Below, one piece after another: positions 5,670 to 6,176 of a DNA stretch of 6,176 bases (position 1 is the first letter of the stretch; each line of letters begins with the position of its first letter). This DNA comes from Candidatus Phaeomarinibacter sp. (GTDB taxonomy: Bacteria > Pseudomonadota > Alphaproteobacteria > CGMCC-115125). The notes beneath the pieces are model-generated. The model saw only the letters and a program-made list of their open reading frames with translations, did no database searches and was not told the origin of the DNA. The translations under genes were made by a program, and so were the position numbers. Location: assembly GCA_028279995.1 (NCBI GenBank), contig JANQMQ010000602.1, positions 1 to 6,176 of the forward strand. The letters are read 5' to 3'.

Positions 5670-6176
5670 CTACTCCGCAGCCGTTACGCGTTGTTCCGCG
5701 TTCTGATTTTCCAGAGCGGCCGCTTCCTTGGCACGCTCCACTTCAATCTCGGCTGCTTTCTTCTCAACAAGTTCGACCAGATGGTCGATCATGCCGTCGT
5801 TTTCAATCTTGTGGTCTGCCACACCAGAGACATACACCATGCCGGTGTTCTTGCCCGAGCCGCCGCCTGTGAATCCTACATCGGTCATCATGGCTTCACC
5901 GGGGCCATTCACCACACAGCCGATGACCGATAGTGTCATGGGGGTGGAGATATGCTCCAGACGCTTCTCAAGTGTCTCGACTGTCTTGATCACTTCAAAG
6001 CCCTGACGCGAGCATGACGGGCATGAGATGATATTGACGCCGCGGTGACGCAGGTTGAGGGACTTCAGAATATCGAAGCCGACGCCGATCTCCTTGACCG
6101 GGTCCGCCGAAAGCGACACGCGGATCGTGTCACCGATCCCTGACCATAGCAGCATGCCCATGCCGATGGATGACTT
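5670..6176 (-). CDS. ispG: 4-hydroxy-3-methylbut-2-enyl diphosphate synthase, C-terminal part (5' end outside window)
   Basis: IspG (GcpE) reductively converts methylerythritol cyclodiphosphate to HMBPP, the penultimate MEP step, using a [4Fe-4S] cluster. The last 168 residues are visible and the gene runs off the right edge; the ATG at 6161 is internal, since the frame continues upstream as KSSIG. Seen here are [18 protein letters not shown] (13-30 of the fragment), [14 protein letters not shown] (50-63) and [13 protein letters not shown] (83-95). Cys52, Cys55 and Cys87 plus Glu94 have the same spacing as the cluster ligands of E. coli IspG (Cys270, Cys273, Cys305, Glu312), so the cluster domain looks intact. 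The C-terminus (about 131-168) is a charged, Glu/Ala-rich helical tail. It is the upstream gene of ispG-ispA-dxs, with 13 bases to the ispA start. The operon promoter is outside the window. Confidence 0.97.
   Translation of the reverse strand, partial: KSSIGMGMLLWSGIGDTIRVSLSADPVKEIGVGFDILKSLNLRHRGVNIISCPSCSRQGFEVIKTVETLEKRLEHISTPMTLSVIGCVVNGPGEAMMTDVGFTGGGSGKNTGMVYVSGVADHKIENDGMIDHLVELVEKKAAEIEVERAKEAAALENQNAEQRVTAAE

Noticed and set aside
5469..5933. + strand open frame spanning the ispA-ispG junction
   Set aside because: Antisense to conserved IspA and IspG sequence including the iron-sulfur cluster region; no domain seen.

Overview
The window looks like chromosomal DNA from an alphaproteobacterium. 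The clues are the Dxs and IspG sequence types, a bacterial betaine-lipid btaA-btaB pair, fairly GC-rich coding sequence, and short intergenic gaps. I cannot name the genus. It holds six protein-coding genes and no RNA gene, insertion sequence, CRISPR array or other mobile element that I can support. No stretch of more than 300 bases lacks a gene; the largest gap is about 180 bases (2582-2761).

Left end, + strand (1-682): the C-terminal 226 residues of a type I sulfatase. It ends in a domain resembling the chitobiase/beta-hexosaminidase C-terminal domain. Its catalytic N-terminal half lies outside the window. It converges on the minus-strand block with only 18 bases between the stop codons.

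Minus strand, 2620-701: btaA and btaB, the two enzymes of diacylglyceryl-N,N,N-trimethylhomoserine (DGTS) synthesis. BtaA moves the aminocarboxypropyl group of S-adenosylmethionine (SAM) onto diacylglycerol, and BtaB methylates the amine three times. DGTS is a phosphorus-free membrane lipid that replaces phospholipids when phosphate is scarce. The gap upstream of btaA contains a good candidate Pho box (two 7-mers at 11-base spacing) with a -10-like hexamer nine bases downstream. It overlaps a perfect 8-bp inverted repeat and is followed by a 5' leader that could form alternative hairpins beside the ribosome binding site.

Minus strand, 6176-2762: ispG (partial), ispA and dxs, an apparent isoprenoid operon. 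Dxs catalyses the first step of the MEP pathway, IspG the penultimate one, and IspA condenses the C5 products into farnesyl (or longer) diphosphate. Gaps are 13 and 36 bases, and the ispA ribosome binding site abuts the ispG stop codon.

Together the minus strand reads as a membrane and isoprenoid lipid block: a housekeeping MEP operon followed by a separately promoted, probably phosphate-responsive DGTS operon. I do not see a wholly undescribed system. The most useful second looks are the predicted Pho-regulated promoter and leader of btaAB, the unusual start codons, and a lysine-to-leucine change in a usually conserved IspA motif.
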